Shown: piece by piece, positions 1-7,574 of the stretch
How the letters are laid out: each line of letters begins with the position of its first letter
How positions within the stretch are numbered: the stretch's first letter is position 1
Source: Tatumella punctata
GTDB lineage: Bacteria > Pseudomonadota > Gammaproteobacteria > Enterobacterales > Enterobacteriaceae
Assembly (NCBI RefSeq): GCF_039523735.1
Contig: NZ_BAAAFW010000014.1
Location: 1 to 64,000 of the forward strand
Length of the DNA: 64,000 nucleotides
Direction of reading: 5' to 3'
The notes under the pieces: model-generated
What the model was told of the DNA's origin: nothing
The model's database searches: none
What the model saw: the letters and a program-made list of their open reading frames with translations, nothing else
Program-made: the position numbers and the translations under genes

Positions 1-211
1 TTTTCCGGCTGTACAGGTCGGTTATCATATACAGGTAATACCAGCGTCCGCGCACCACCGACGGTAACCAGGTGATATCCCATGACCAGACCTGACAGGG
101 CCCGCTGGCCGTATAGGTTGTCGGGACTGCGGCCTTTTGCTGACACTGAGGGTAAACTCCCCAGCTTCTCAGCGTTTTAATAACGCGCATTTCTGATGTG
201 CTGAAGCGCAT
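1..211 (-). pseudogene. IS3-family transposase (OrfB) fragment, cut by the window edge
   Basis: The minus strand reads open from an ATG at 211 to the window edge and encodes an IS3-type DDE integrase segment. The recognisable core is C-Q-V-W-S-W-D-I-T-W-L-P followed by Y-Y-L-Y-M-I-T-D-L-Y-S-R-K, which contains the first catalytic Asp and the D-L-Y-S-R-K block typical of IS3 OrfB proteins. About 70 residues are visible. No N-terminal OrfB part or OrfA is found upstream (211 onward), so the 5' side is missing; the 3' side runs off the window and may continue. Family assignment is by motif recognition; subgroup is not determined. Confidence 0.75.
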
Positions 212-271
212 AATATACACCCGGAGTTTATCCGGCGCTGAAAACCCACTCAGAATACTTTTATTGGGCGA

Positions 272-427
272 TTTAACCGGACATACCGGACTGAAATACT
301 GGATTTTTATCTGTTCAGAACACTGAATGAAGTACGGGAAATGAAAAAACGGAAACCTCAGAAAGTGTCCGGAGCTAAAACTGTTCTGCTTACCATAACC
401 TCTGGTCACGGTGCGTGCGCTGAATAA
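272..427 (+). pseudogene. IS3-family transposase OrfB C-terminal relic
   Basis: In the plus frame starting at 272 the translation F-N-R-T-Y-R-T-E-I-L-D-F-Y-L-F-R-T-L-N-E-V-R-E-M (272-343) matches the C-terminal region of IS3/IS407-like OrfB proteins, where this block normally leads into the conserved E-R-P-H motif. Here it loses homology straight after E-V-R-E-M and stops at 425-427. It points the opposite way to the fragment at 1-211, so the two are probably pieces of different insertion sequences. It is a dead remnant. Confidence 0.6.
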
Positions 428-732
428 ACTGACGAAAACAGGTACGTTTGAAAACCCGCTCTGCTACAGAAATATCCGTCCGGCGTTTGATTTATTCAAC
501 CAGGCCGCAGTATCGGCTCAGTATCCGTGCGTACCGACAGCCTTGTTACCCCGCTGTTTCCGGCGACGGATTTTCTGTTATCCGGGACTGGCAGGGGTGG
601 AAAAAATCCGATAGATTACTGGAGTGATAAGTAACCCTTTATATATAACAATAAAGAATAACAACTGACATCCTGCCGCGGGACACCGGGTTTCCGGTCA
701 GGCGTACGGTCAGTGCTCAGCAAGGAAATCAG
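428..732. other. intergenic, leader of the ABC importer operon
   Basis: No convincing gene. An A+T-rich patch at about 635-665 and a G+C-rich hairpin-prone stretch at about 675-710 precede the first importer gene. The only clear signal is the ribosome-binding site AAGGAA at 723-728, just before the ATG at 733. I saw no NikR-type or Fur-type operator. Confidence 0.5.
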
Positions 733-2301
733 ATGAAAAAAACGTTAACCGTCCTCGCACTGGCGATGATGGCAACCTCAATGGCCGCTTTCAGTGCAAC
801 ACCTCCCGATACGCTGGTGGTTGCCCAGTCGCTGGATGATGCCATCAGCTTCGACCCTGCTCAGGGGTTTGAACTTTCCACCGTGCAATCCTTTAACAGC
901 CTGTATCAGCGCCTGTTGCAATCGGACCCGGAAAATCCTGTTGATTTACGTCCGACGCTGGCATCTTCCTGGAAAGCGGGTGCCGATAATCGTAGCCTGA
1001 CTTTCACGTTGCGTGACGGTGCCAGGTTTGCCAGTGGTAATCCTGTCCGTCCGGAGGACGTCATGTTCTCTCTGTCACGGGTGGTGAAATTAAATCTGGA
1101 ACCGTCGTTTATCCTCACTCAGCTAGGCTGGAATGCAAAGAATATCGACAGCCAGCTGACAAAAGTCAGTGATAATCAGGTCACTATCCACTGGACGGCG
1201 GATGTCAGCCCGTCCTTTGTCCTGAGCCTGCTTTCGGCACCGGTGGCATCAGTGGTCGATGAAAAATTAGCGGACAGTCATCAGACCGCGGGGGATTTTG
1301 GTCATCAATGGCTGAATACCCATTCTGCCGGCAGCGGCCCTTATCAGATCCGCCGCTATATTCCCCATGAAGTACTGTTAATGACTGCCAATCCTGACTC
1401 TCCGGCAGGGCCACCTGAGCTGAAGAATGTACTGATCAAAAACGTTCCGGAAGTTGCTACCCGGGTGCTGCTGGTTGAACAGGGGGATGCGGATATTGCC
1501 CGTAACCTGGGCAGTGACCAGTTCAGTGCATTACAACACCAGCCTTCAGTCAAGCCAGTAGCAGTGCCGATTGCCTCACTCTACTACCTGTTATTTAACC
1601 TCAAAGCCTCTCCGGTGCTGAGTAATCCTGCGTTCCTCGAAGCATCCCGTTATCTTTTTGACTATAAAGGTATTGCGGATGATCTGCTACGTGGCCAGTT
1701 CTCGGTTCATCAGACATTCTTACCGGATGGTTATCTGGGGGCATTAAAAGACAACCCGTACAGCTATGATCCGGAAAAGGCGAAAGCGATTCTGGCAAAA
1801 GCCGGGCTGAAAAATATCAGCTTTAACCTGATTGTGAATAATCAGCCACCTTATCTGGATATTGCCCAGGCATTACAGGCCAGTTTTGCCAAAGGGGGGG
1901 TGAAAGTCACCCTTATCCCGGGGATCAGCAGTGAAATCACCTCGAAAATTTCCAGCCATAAATTCGATGCAACCGTGACCTCATGGGGCCCTGATTACTT
2001 CGATCCGAACAGTAATGCGGCAGCATTTGCATCAAACCCGCAGGATGGGAGCAGCACCCTGGCTGAACGTGCCGGCTGGGATATTCCTGAACTGACGGCT
2101 GAAACCCGGCAGGCAGTGGCGCTGAGTGACAACCAGCAGCGCGCGGCGATGTATCAGAAGCTACAACGTCAGGTACTGAAAAACTCACCTTATGTGATCG
2201 GCTTACAGGCGCGTCAGCTAATTGCCCTGCGTAATAATCTGAAAGGTTATCAGCAGGGAATGAACCCGGACATGGTGTACTACAACCGGGTGACAAAGTA
2301 A
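733..2301 (+). CDS. ABC importer substrate-binding protein, SBP_bac_5 (peptide/nickel) family
   Basis: A 522-residue periplasmic solute-binding protein of the DppA/OppA/NikA type. The first ~22 residues form a signal peptide (KK followed by a hydrophobic run ending A-A-F-S-A). The family pattern follows: an early P-D-T-L-V-V-A strand, then R-P-T-L-A-S-S-W-K and the F-T-L-R-D-G-A-R-F block. Length is near NikA and DppA. It is the first gene of a five-gene operon and overlaps the next gene by one base. The substrate cannot be read from sequence; short peptides, nickel chelates or opine-like metallophores are all possible. No metal-responsive operator was seen to favour nickel. Confidence 0.88.
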   Translation: MKKTLTVLALAMMATSMAAFSATPPDTLVVAQSLDDAISFDPAQGFELSTVQSFNSLYQRLLQSDPENPVDLRPTLASSWKAGADNRSLTFTLRDGARFASGNPVRPEDVMFSLSRVVKLNLEPSFILTQLGWNAKNIDSQLTKVSDNQVTIHWTADVSPSFVLSLLSAPVASVVDEKLADSHQTAGDFGHQWLNTHSAGSGPYQIRRYIPHEVLLMTANPDSPAGPPELKNVLIKNVPEVATRVLLVEQGDADIARNLGSDQFSALQHQPSVKPVAVPIASLYYLLFNLKASPVLSNPAFLEASRYLFDYKGIADDLLRGQFSVHQTFLPDGYLGALKDNPYSYDPEKAKAILAKAGLKNISFNLIVNNQPPYLDIAQALQASFAKGGVKVTLIPGISSEITSKISSHKFDATVTSWGPDYFDPNSNAAAFASNPQDGSSTLAERAGWDIPELTAETRQAVALSDNQQRAAMYQKLQRQVLKNSPYVIGLQARQLIALRNNLKGYQQGMNPDMVYYNRVTK

Positions 2302-3353
2302 TGGTGACCACAGCGCAACCCCCGAGTCGCGCTGCGGGGCTGAGGCGGCTGATACAGCGCCTCGCCGGTAATCTGTTATCACTGGTGGTAACACTGTTCG
2401 GATTACTGGCGTTTACCTTCACGCTGTCTCATCTTTCACCGGTCGATCCCGTATTACAGCTGGCGGGCGACCATGCGAGTGCATCGACCTATGGGCAGAT
2501 CAGGCATCAGCTGGGACTGGACCAGCCACTGCCTGTGCAGTTCCTCGAGTATCTGCGGCAGCTGGCCGGGGGAAATCTGGGCATTTCACAGAGCACTGGT
2601 CAGCCAGTCCTCAGTGATTTACTGCGCACCTTTCCGGCGACATTTTCTCTGGCGACCTGTGCGCTGATTGTCGGGTCGGTGTGCGGAATTGGTCTGGCGT
2701 TGCTCTCTGTATGGCGCCCGAAAAGCTGGCTTGACCACCTGGCACGGATTATTTCTCTGCTGGGATACTCGGTGCCTGTCTTCTGGTTCGGTTTACTGGG
2801 CTTACTGCTATTTTATGCCGTATTACACTGGTCAGCCGGGCCCGGTCAGCTGGATGACCTGTATACTTATACGCTGGAACCGAAAACGGGCATTGTCCTG
2901 CTCGACAGCTGGTTATCCGGTGATCGTGAAATGTTTATCAATGCATTGGCCCACTTGTGGCTGCCGGTGGCGATCCTCGGGTTATTATCCACCGCGTCAG
3001 TGACACGCCTGTTACGTGCCGCATTATTAGAAGAAAATAATAAAGAATATGTCACCCTGGCACTGGCCAAAGGGGCGGGCCGCTGGCGTATTATCTGGCA
3101 TCACCTGCTGCCGAATACCCGCGGAACATTAATCACGGTCATTATGCTCTCTTACGTTTCCTTACTGGAAGGATCTGTATTAACAGAGAGTGTATTCTCA
3201 TGGCCGGGCATGGGACGCTATCTGACTAATGCGCTGTTTGCTTCTGATTTCCCGGCGATCCTTGGGACAACCTTAGTGATAGGTACCTGTTTTATTCTGA
3301 TCAATGCACTGACTGATGCATTAGTCTGGCTCACGGATCCCGCAACACGATGA
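2301..3353 (+). CDS. ABC importer permease, DppB/NikB family
   Basis: A 350-residue inner-membrane permease with about six hydrophobic helices. The cytoplasmic coupling (EAA) loop is seen as V-T-L-A-L-A-K-G-A-G-R-W-R-I-I near residues 247-265. The S-P-V-D-P-V motif just after the first helix is usual for DppB-type subunits. The start codon overlaps the stop of the substrate-binding gene, and the stop overlaps the next ATG (ATGA), so subunits are translationally coupled. It is somewhat longer than E. coli NikB because of a longer N-terminus; a later internal start is possible. Confidence 0.88.
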   Translation: MVTTAQPPSRAAGLRRLIQRLAGNLLSLVVTLFGLLAFTFTLSHLSPVDPVLQLAGDHASASTYGQIRHQLGLDQPLPVQFLEYLRQLAGGNLGISQSTGQPVLSDLLRTFPATFSLATCALIVGSVCGIGLALLSVWRPKSWLDHLARIISLLGYSVPVFWFGLLGLLLFYAVLHWSAGPGQLDDLYTYTLEPKTGIVLLDSWLSGDREMFINALAHLWLPVAILGLLSTASVTRLLRAALLEENNKEYVTLALAKGAGRWRIIWHHLLPNTRGTLITVIMLSYVSLLEGSVLTESVFSWPGMGRYLTNALFASDFPAILGTTLVIGTCFILINALTDALVWLTDPATR

Positions 3354-4201
3354 CTGATTTATCTCACCGCTTATCTGCAACCCCGTCGCGGCGGAAAATT
3401 CCTTTTTTACTGGTGACCGGCTGCGGATTATTAACTCTGCTGGTAGTGACGGCGATCTTTGCACCGTGGATCGCTCCGTTTGACCCTGATGCCCAGCAGA
3501 TGGCCGGACGCTTGCTGCCGCCGTCAGCACTCCACTGGTTTGGTACTGACAGCTTCGGTCGGGACCTGCTTTCCCGTGTGATTTACGGAACACGTCCGAC
3601 GCTGGTATTAATTATTTTTATCCTGCTGTTAACTGTCCCGGCCGGAATGGCTGTCGGCATGGTGGCCGGTTATGCGGGAGGCTGGGCTGAAAAGATCCTG
3701 ATGCGTATCACCGATATCTTTTTATCACTGCCAAGTCTGGTCATCGCCCTGGCGATGGTGGCGGTACTTGGCCCGGGGTTACTGAACGGCGCACTGGCTC
3801 TCGCCCTAACCAGCTGGCCACCGTTTGCCCGTCAGGCCCGTGCCGAAACACAGCGCTTGCGGCGCAGTGATTACCTTGCTGCCGCCAGGATGCAGGGAAT
3901 ACGCGGTTTGCCGTTACTGCTCGGCCATATTTTACCGCTCTGTTTACCGGGGGCGGTAGTGCGTGCCGCCCTCAGCCTCGGCGGGATTATTTTGTCTGCC
4001 GCCGGACTCGGTTTTCTGGGAATGGGGGTTCGCCCCCCTGCGGCAGAATGGGGCTCAATGGTCGCAGAAGGCGGCAAAGTGATTTTTGATCAGTGGTGGG
4101 TAGCCGCAGCGCCGGGCGGCGCTATTTTGCTGGCCAGCCTGACCTTTAATTTTATCGGGGACGGTCTGCGAGACCGACTGGATAGCCGACATGACAACTG
4201 A
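3350..4201 (+). CDS. ABC importer permease, DppC/NikC family
   Basis: A 283-residue partner permease. It begins with a cytoplasmic tail and one helix, then the DppC-family signature W-F-G-T-D-S-F-G-R-D-L-L-S-R near residues 63-77, and five further helices. The coupling loop reads A-A-R-M-Q-G-I-R-G-L-P-L-L. It overlaps its upstream neighbour by ATGA and the downstream ATPase by 11 nt. It should form a heterodimeric channel with the preceding gene product. Confidence 0.88.
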   Translation: MTDLSHRLSATPSRRKIPFLLVTGCGLLTLLVVTAIFAPWIAPFDPDAQQMAGRLLPPSALHWFGTDSFGRDLLSRVIYGTRPTLVLIIFILLLTVPAGMAVGMVAGYAGGWAEKILMRITDIFLSLPSLVIALAMVAVLGPGLLNGALALALTSWPPFARQARAETQRLRRSDYLAAARMQGIRGLPLLLGHILPLCLPGAVVRAALSLGGIILSAAGLGFLGMGVRPPAAEWGSMVAEGGKVIFDQWWVAAAPGGAILLASLTFNFIGDGLRDRLDSRHDN

Positions 4202-5030
4202 ACCGACACCCTTCATTATTGCCGATCACTTATCGATTGTGCTGCCGGAAGGGCGGCCGCTGGTGAACAACCTCTCTTTCTGCTTAGGCAAAGAGCGTGT
4301 CGCGCTGGTGGGAGAGTCCGGATCCGGAAAGTCACTGACGGCACGCAGCCTGATGGGATTACTGGCGGCAGGGCTTAAAGCGGATGCCCGTCAACTGACA
4401 ATCGCAGGGCAGGATGCATTGCACCTGTCGGCCGGTGACTGGAGCCGGTTGCGCGGCAGCCAGCTATCTATGGTGATGCAGGACCCGAAATACGCCCTGA
4501 ATCCGGCACAGACGATTGGCTGGCAAGTGGAAGAACCCCTGATATTACACGGTTCTCTGAACCGTCGTCAGCGCAGAGAAAAAGTGACCGCTATGCTGGA
4601 TGCTGTCGGGCTGCCAAACCCGCAACAACTGATGAAACGCTACCCGAATCAGCTTTCGGGCGGGATGGGGCAGCGTATTATGCTGGCTATAGCCCTGATC
4701 ACCGATCCGCAATTTCTGATTGCGGATGAACCCACCTCTGCCCTCGATCACCGGATGCGAGATCAGGTGCTGGCCCTGATCCGTGAACTGGTTTCCCGGC
4801 GTAATATGGGGCTGCTGCTGATCAGTCACGATTTGCAACAGGTGGCAGACCATTGTCAGAGGGTGATGGTGATGTATCAGGGACAGCTGCTCGATACACT
4901 GCCTGCGGCAGAGTTAGCCCATGCCAGCCATCCTTATACCCGTACTCTGTGGGCCTGTCGCCCCGGGCTGACAACCAAAGGTAAGCGTTTACCTACATTA
5001 GATCGTGCCGCACTGGAGGTATTATCATGA
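4191..5030 (+). CDS. ABC importer ATPase, DppD/NikD family
   Basis: A 279-residue nucleotide-binding subunit. Walker A G-E-S-G-S-G-K-S lies near residue 42, the signature is L-S-G-G-M-G-Q-R, Walker B is F-L-I-A-D-E-P-T-S-A-L-D, and the switch His is in L-I-S-H-D. It is shorter than DppD/OppD (about 330) because little follows the ATPase core; the usual Cys-containing C-terminal extension that binds an iron-sulfur cluster in Dpp/Opp ATPases is not apparent. That makes it more like NikD. It overlaps both neighbours. Confidence 0.87.
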   Translation: MTTEPTPFIIADHLSIVLPEGRPLVNNLSFCLGKERVALVGESGSGKSLTARSLMGLLAAGLKADARQLTIAGQDALHLSAGDWSRLRGSQLSMVMQDPKYALNPAQTIGWQVEEPLILHGSLNRRQRREKVTAMLDAVGLPNPQQLMKRYPNQLSGGMGQRIMLAIALITDPQFLIADEPTSALDHRMRDQVLALIRELVSRRNMGLLLISHDLQQVADHCQRVMVMYQGQLLDTLPAAELAHASHPYTRTLWACRPGLTTKGKRLPTLDRAALEVLS

Positions 5031-5704
5031 GTGTTATCCGGCTGAACGGGGTCAGTGTATTTCATCCTGACGGGTATCAGCTGCGGCAGGTAGTGACAGA
5101 CGCCAGCCTCAGTATTGGCGCGGGGGAGTGTTTCGGTCTGGTCGGACCTTCCGGTTGCGGAAAATCATCCCTGCTCTGGGTTATGGCTGGTCTTAATCCC
5201 CACTGGCAAGGGCAAATGACTCTGGCAGGCACGGCCGTACGGGCGGGCGAAGAATTTACCGGCCAGTTACGCCGTGATGTACAGATGGTATTTCAGGATC
5301 CTTACGCCTCTTTGCATCCGCGTCACCGGCTGCGGCGGACGCTCGCGGAACCTCTCAAACGGCTGAAACTGGATGCTATTGATGATCGGATTATGCACGG
5401 GTTCCGGCAGGCCGGTCTGGATACCAGCCTGATTGACCGTTATCCCCATCAGTTATCCGGCGGGCAGCGTCAGCGGGTGGCGATTGTCCGTGCCCTGTTA
5501 CTGCAGCCGAAAATCTTACTGCTCGATGAACCCACTTCGGCGCTGGATATGTCGGTACAGGCTGAAATACTTAATTTACTGAATGATCTCAGACAGGAAA
5601 ATCAACTGACAATGGTACTGGTCAGCCATGATCCTGATGTTATCGACCATATGTGTGATCGTTCTGTGATGATGAATGCCGGACGGTTAGCCGCGACCCG
5701 ATAG
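5027..5704 (+). CDS. ABC importer ATPase, DppF/NikE family (short)
   Basis: A 225-residue second ATPase, coupled to the previous gene by an ATGA overlap. Walker A G-P-S-G-C-G-K-S, Q-loop M-V-F-Q-D-P-Y-A-S-L, signature L-S-G-G-Q-R-Q-R and Walker B I-L-L-L-D-E-P-T-S-A-L-D are all present. The chain ends soon after the switch region at R-L-A-A-T-R, so it is 40 or more residues shorter than NikE and about 100 shorter than DppF. All catalytic motifs are intact, so it is probably functional. It is the last gene of the operon. Confidence 0.86.
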   Translation: MSVIRLNGVSVFHPDGYQLRQVVTDASLSIGAGECFGLVGPSGCGKSSLLWVMAGLNPHWQGQMTLAGTAVRAGEEFTGQLRRDVQMVFQDPYASLHPRHRLRRTLAEPLKRLKLDAIDDRIMHGFRQAGLDTSLIDRYPHQLSGGQRQRVAIVRALLLQPKILLLDEPTSALDMSVQAEILNLLNDLRQENQLTMVLVSHDPDVIDHMCDRSVMMNAGRLAATR

Positions 5705-5949
5705 TGCTGGCGGAAGAAACCCCGGACTACCCTGAACCGTATGTCGGGTTTTCTCTGCCGTATCCTACTGGCGGGCATGGTTACACGCGCTGCCGGCATT
5801 ACCAGTCTGTCATTGCCCCGAAATGAATATGATCCCTGCAGTCAGCCATCAGGCTGTTGCCTCTGTCATATACGGGTGAAGCGGGGCCAGACCGCGCTAC
5901 AACCCGGCAGATATCCGGCGGCCCTTGCGGATAAATTTCAGGCAATAAA

Positions 5950-5970
5950 AAACCCGCACGGGGCGGGTTT
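5950..5970. terminator. bidirectional Rho-independent terminator between the importer operon and cspA
   Basis: An 8-bp stem AAACCCGC/GCGGGTTT. On the minus strand it is followed by a run of T (complement of 5944-5949) and so ends cspA, whose stop is 79 nt upstream. On the plus strand T-rich sequence also follows, so it can end read-through from the importer operon. Confidence 0.75.
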
Positions 5971-6048
5971 CTTTTACTATCAGCGGGTTTATCTGCTCAG
6001 GTCTTTACCGTCATCGCTATTGTAAACATCACTGATAATCAGCGCGGC

Positions 6049-6261
6049 TTACAGCGGGGTAACGTTACCTGCTGCCGGGCCTTTCGCGCCGTTTTCAATG
6101 GTGAAGGAAACTTTCTGGCCTTCATCAAGAGTTTTGTAGCTGTCGCTCTGGATAGCAGAGAAGTGTACGAACACATCTTTGGTACCGTCGTTCGGGGTGA
6201 TAAAACCAAAACCTTTATCAGAGTTAAACCATTTTACTAAACCAGTCATTTTGTCAGACAT
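6049..6261 (-). CDS. cspA: cold-shock protein CspA
   Basis: A 70-residue single cold-shock domain, the usual CspA length. RNP1 K-G-F-G-F-I and RNP2 V-F-V-H-F are intact, and the C-terminal block G-A-K-G-P-A-A-G-N-V-T matches E. coli CspA better than CspE or CspC. It binds single-stranded RNA and melts structure at low temperature. The start ATG follows a good AAGGAAG ribosome-binding site. The ~170-nt leader with a cold box supports the cspA assignment over the paralogues. Confidence 0.93.
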   Translation of the reverse strand: MSDKMTGLVKWFNSDKGFGFITPNDGTKDVFVHFSAIQSDSYKTLDEGQKVSFTIENGAKGPAAGNVTPL

Positions 6262-6414
6262 AGATACTTCCTTAATTGATGAGCCACTAACTGCGGCGAT
6301 GATGGCCTGTTATTCGAGAGTTACTTATTGGGCACTTAGGAGGAGACTCGCAAAGGAGGGTATCTGTAGATAACACCTGAACTGAAGACTGCTTTACTAA
6401 AACTGCTTTCATAA

Positions 6415-6432
6415 GGTCTGTTTTACAAACCG
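6415..6432 (-). promoter_or_regulatory. cold box in the cspA 5' leader
   Basis: On the minus strand CGGTTTGTAAAACAGACC closely follows the E. coli cspA cold-box region, and the next bases continue with AAAGCAG and AGTAAAGCAG-like segments also found in the E. coli leader. It lies about 155 nt upstream of the start codon, at the expected 5' end of the long untranslated leader (about 6262-6432). This leader is known in E. coli to act as a temperature-sensitive RNA structure; the same role here is inferred. Confidence 0.8.
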
Positions 6433-6439
6433 ATGGCGC

Positions 6440-6469
6440 TATTAATCCATAGCGGTAAAAAATTAGCAA
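6440..6469 (-). promoter_or_regulatory. cspA promoter
   Basis: Read on the minus strand: -35 TTGCTA, an 18-base spacer, then -10 TTAATA (or ATTAAT with 17). An A/T-rich run lies just upstream (about 6470-6485), resembling the UP element of E. coli cspA. The predicted transcript start falls at or just before the cold box. Confidence 0.65.
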
Positions 6470-6702
6470 GGTTTTTTTATCTTTTATTTATGCTCCGGCC
6501 AGCGAAGCGTTTCTGACAGTGCTGTTGCTGCGCCCGGCCACCGGTCACCGGCTGATATTGTTGTGACCGCCACCGGGGCCGGAAATAAGTGACGGGGCTA
6601 TCAGACGGTGACATTAACGGTTACAAAAATGCACCCTCGTGCTGCTAAGGTTGTAATAACGTGATGATAATCTGTGAAAAATACTGAATATCTGAGGCGA
6701 TA

Positions 6703-7023
6703 ATGATCACTGTTTTTGTGCTGTTAAAAACCACCCCTGCATGGCTGCGGCTGGCCCGCAGCGAGAGAAACCGTATTGCGGATAAGGTACTGGCCGATGT
6801 ACTGAGTGACGGTAAGGTGAGTTTAAGAATGTTTGATGCGGAGGCGTTTACTACCCGTTGTACGGATGTGGCAATGTTCCAGGCCGAAGATATGCAGTCT
6901 TTTTATTTTTCCATCGAAAGATTGCGTGATTCTGAATTAATTACCACCCCGTACTTTGAAATTGCAGACATTATCCCGACCATTGAAGACGGTTTTAAAG
7001 CGTTCGAAAAAACGCACCGCTGA
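6703..7023 (+). CDS. darcynin-family protein
   Basis: A 106-residue soluble protein without signal peptide. The opening T-V-F-V-L-L-K-T-T-P-A-W-L, the middle M-F-D-A-E-A-F-T-T-R-C-T-D-V-A-M-F and the end T-T-P-Y-F-E-I-A-D-I-I-P-T-I-E-D-G match the conserved blocks I know for the darcynin family, which has no established biochemical role. It may be a small dimeric alpha/beta-barrel type fold, but that is a guess. It stands alone, followed by a strong terminator. Confidence 0.7.
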   Translation: MITVFVLLKTTPAWLRLARSERNRIADKVLADVLSDGKVSLRMFDAEAFTTRCTDVAMFQAEDMQSFYFSIERLRDSELITTPYFEIADIIPTIEDGFKAFEKTHR

Positions 7024-7052
7024 TCGGCGATCTGTTCAGTTTTTTGTTCCCC

Positions 7053-7076
7053 GGCCGCCGTTACGGGCGGCCTTTT
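7053..7076 (+). terminator. Rho-independent terminator after the darcynin gene
   Basis: Stem GGCCGCC/GGCGGCC with a six-base loop, followed by TTTT. It lies 30 nt after the stop codon at 7023 and separates this gene from the convergent DUF1471 gene. Confidence 0.8.
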
Positions 7077-7094
7077 AGCAGCCCCCGTCACTGA

Positions 7095-7304
7095 TTATTT
7101 TTTCAGCTCTGCGGTCATATGTATCCGGTTACCGGCAGACGCTTCGGTAATATTGTAACGGGCACCTTCTGCGCTGGCCTGTGCCGCAATTTTTGCTTCT
7201 GCACCATCCAGAGTGGAGGCTGTGGCAGTAATGGTCTGAGCAAAGGCTGCGCCGGAGATAACAGAAAAGGCAATAACAGCAACAATATTTTTGATAGCTT
7301 TCAT
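7095..7304 (-). CDS. DUF1471 (YhcN/BhsA-like) small periplasmic protein
   Basis: A 69-residue secreted protein. Residues 1-22 form a signal peptide ending A-A-F-A before Q. The mature part contains the DUF1471 pattern: a small domain with A-E-A-K-I-A-A-Q-A-S-A-E-G-A-R-Y-N-I and a closing strand I-H-M-T-A-E-L. Enterobacteria carry many paralogues (YhcN, BhsA, McbA and others), usually stress-induced and linked to envelope stress or biofilm. Which paralogue this is cannot be decided. The ATG follows a GAGGAA ribosome-binding site. Confidence 0.8.
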   Translation of the reverse strand: MKAIKNIVAVIAFSVISGAAFAQTITATASTLDGAEAKIAAQASAEGARYNITEASAGNRIHMTAELKK

Positions 7305-7516
7305 GGTGTGTTCCTCAGGGTAATCTTGTTTATACAGTGGGATGTTGTCCCGATAAACAGAAGATTACGCTGACTGCTGACTGAACGAAATCTAATCATT
7401 CTGCTGATGTCATTCAAAAAAAATGAATAATTAACGATGTTTTTCTCTGAGGGGGCCGGACTGCAGGTTATTTGTCGTGTGCGGTGGGGGGATCGGAAGG
7501 TTAAGACGCGGGGATA

Positions 7517-7547
7517 TGACACAGCCAGCGTGGTGCTGGCTGTGTCA
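7517..7547. terminator. strong stem-loop downstream of the APC permease
   Basis: A perfect 13-bp inverted repeat TGACACAGCCAGC/GCTGGCTGTGTCA with a five-base loop, 28 nt past the permease stop. No T-run follows on either strand, so it could be a transcript-end stabiliser (REP-like) rather than a classical terminator. Confidence 0.55.
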
Positions 7548-7574
7548 GTTGTACATCAGGCGGTGCTGGCAGGG

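Noticed and set aside
411..614. 67-codon plus-strand frame after the IS relic
   Set aside because: Starts inside debris, no ribosome-binding site and no family resemblance.
2473..3003. Overlapping frames inside the DppB-type permease
   Set aside because: They are shadows of the permease; no domain features.
5741..6025. 94-codon plus-strand frame downstream of the importer operon
   Set aside because: Runs through the bidirectional terminator at 5950-5970; no motif.
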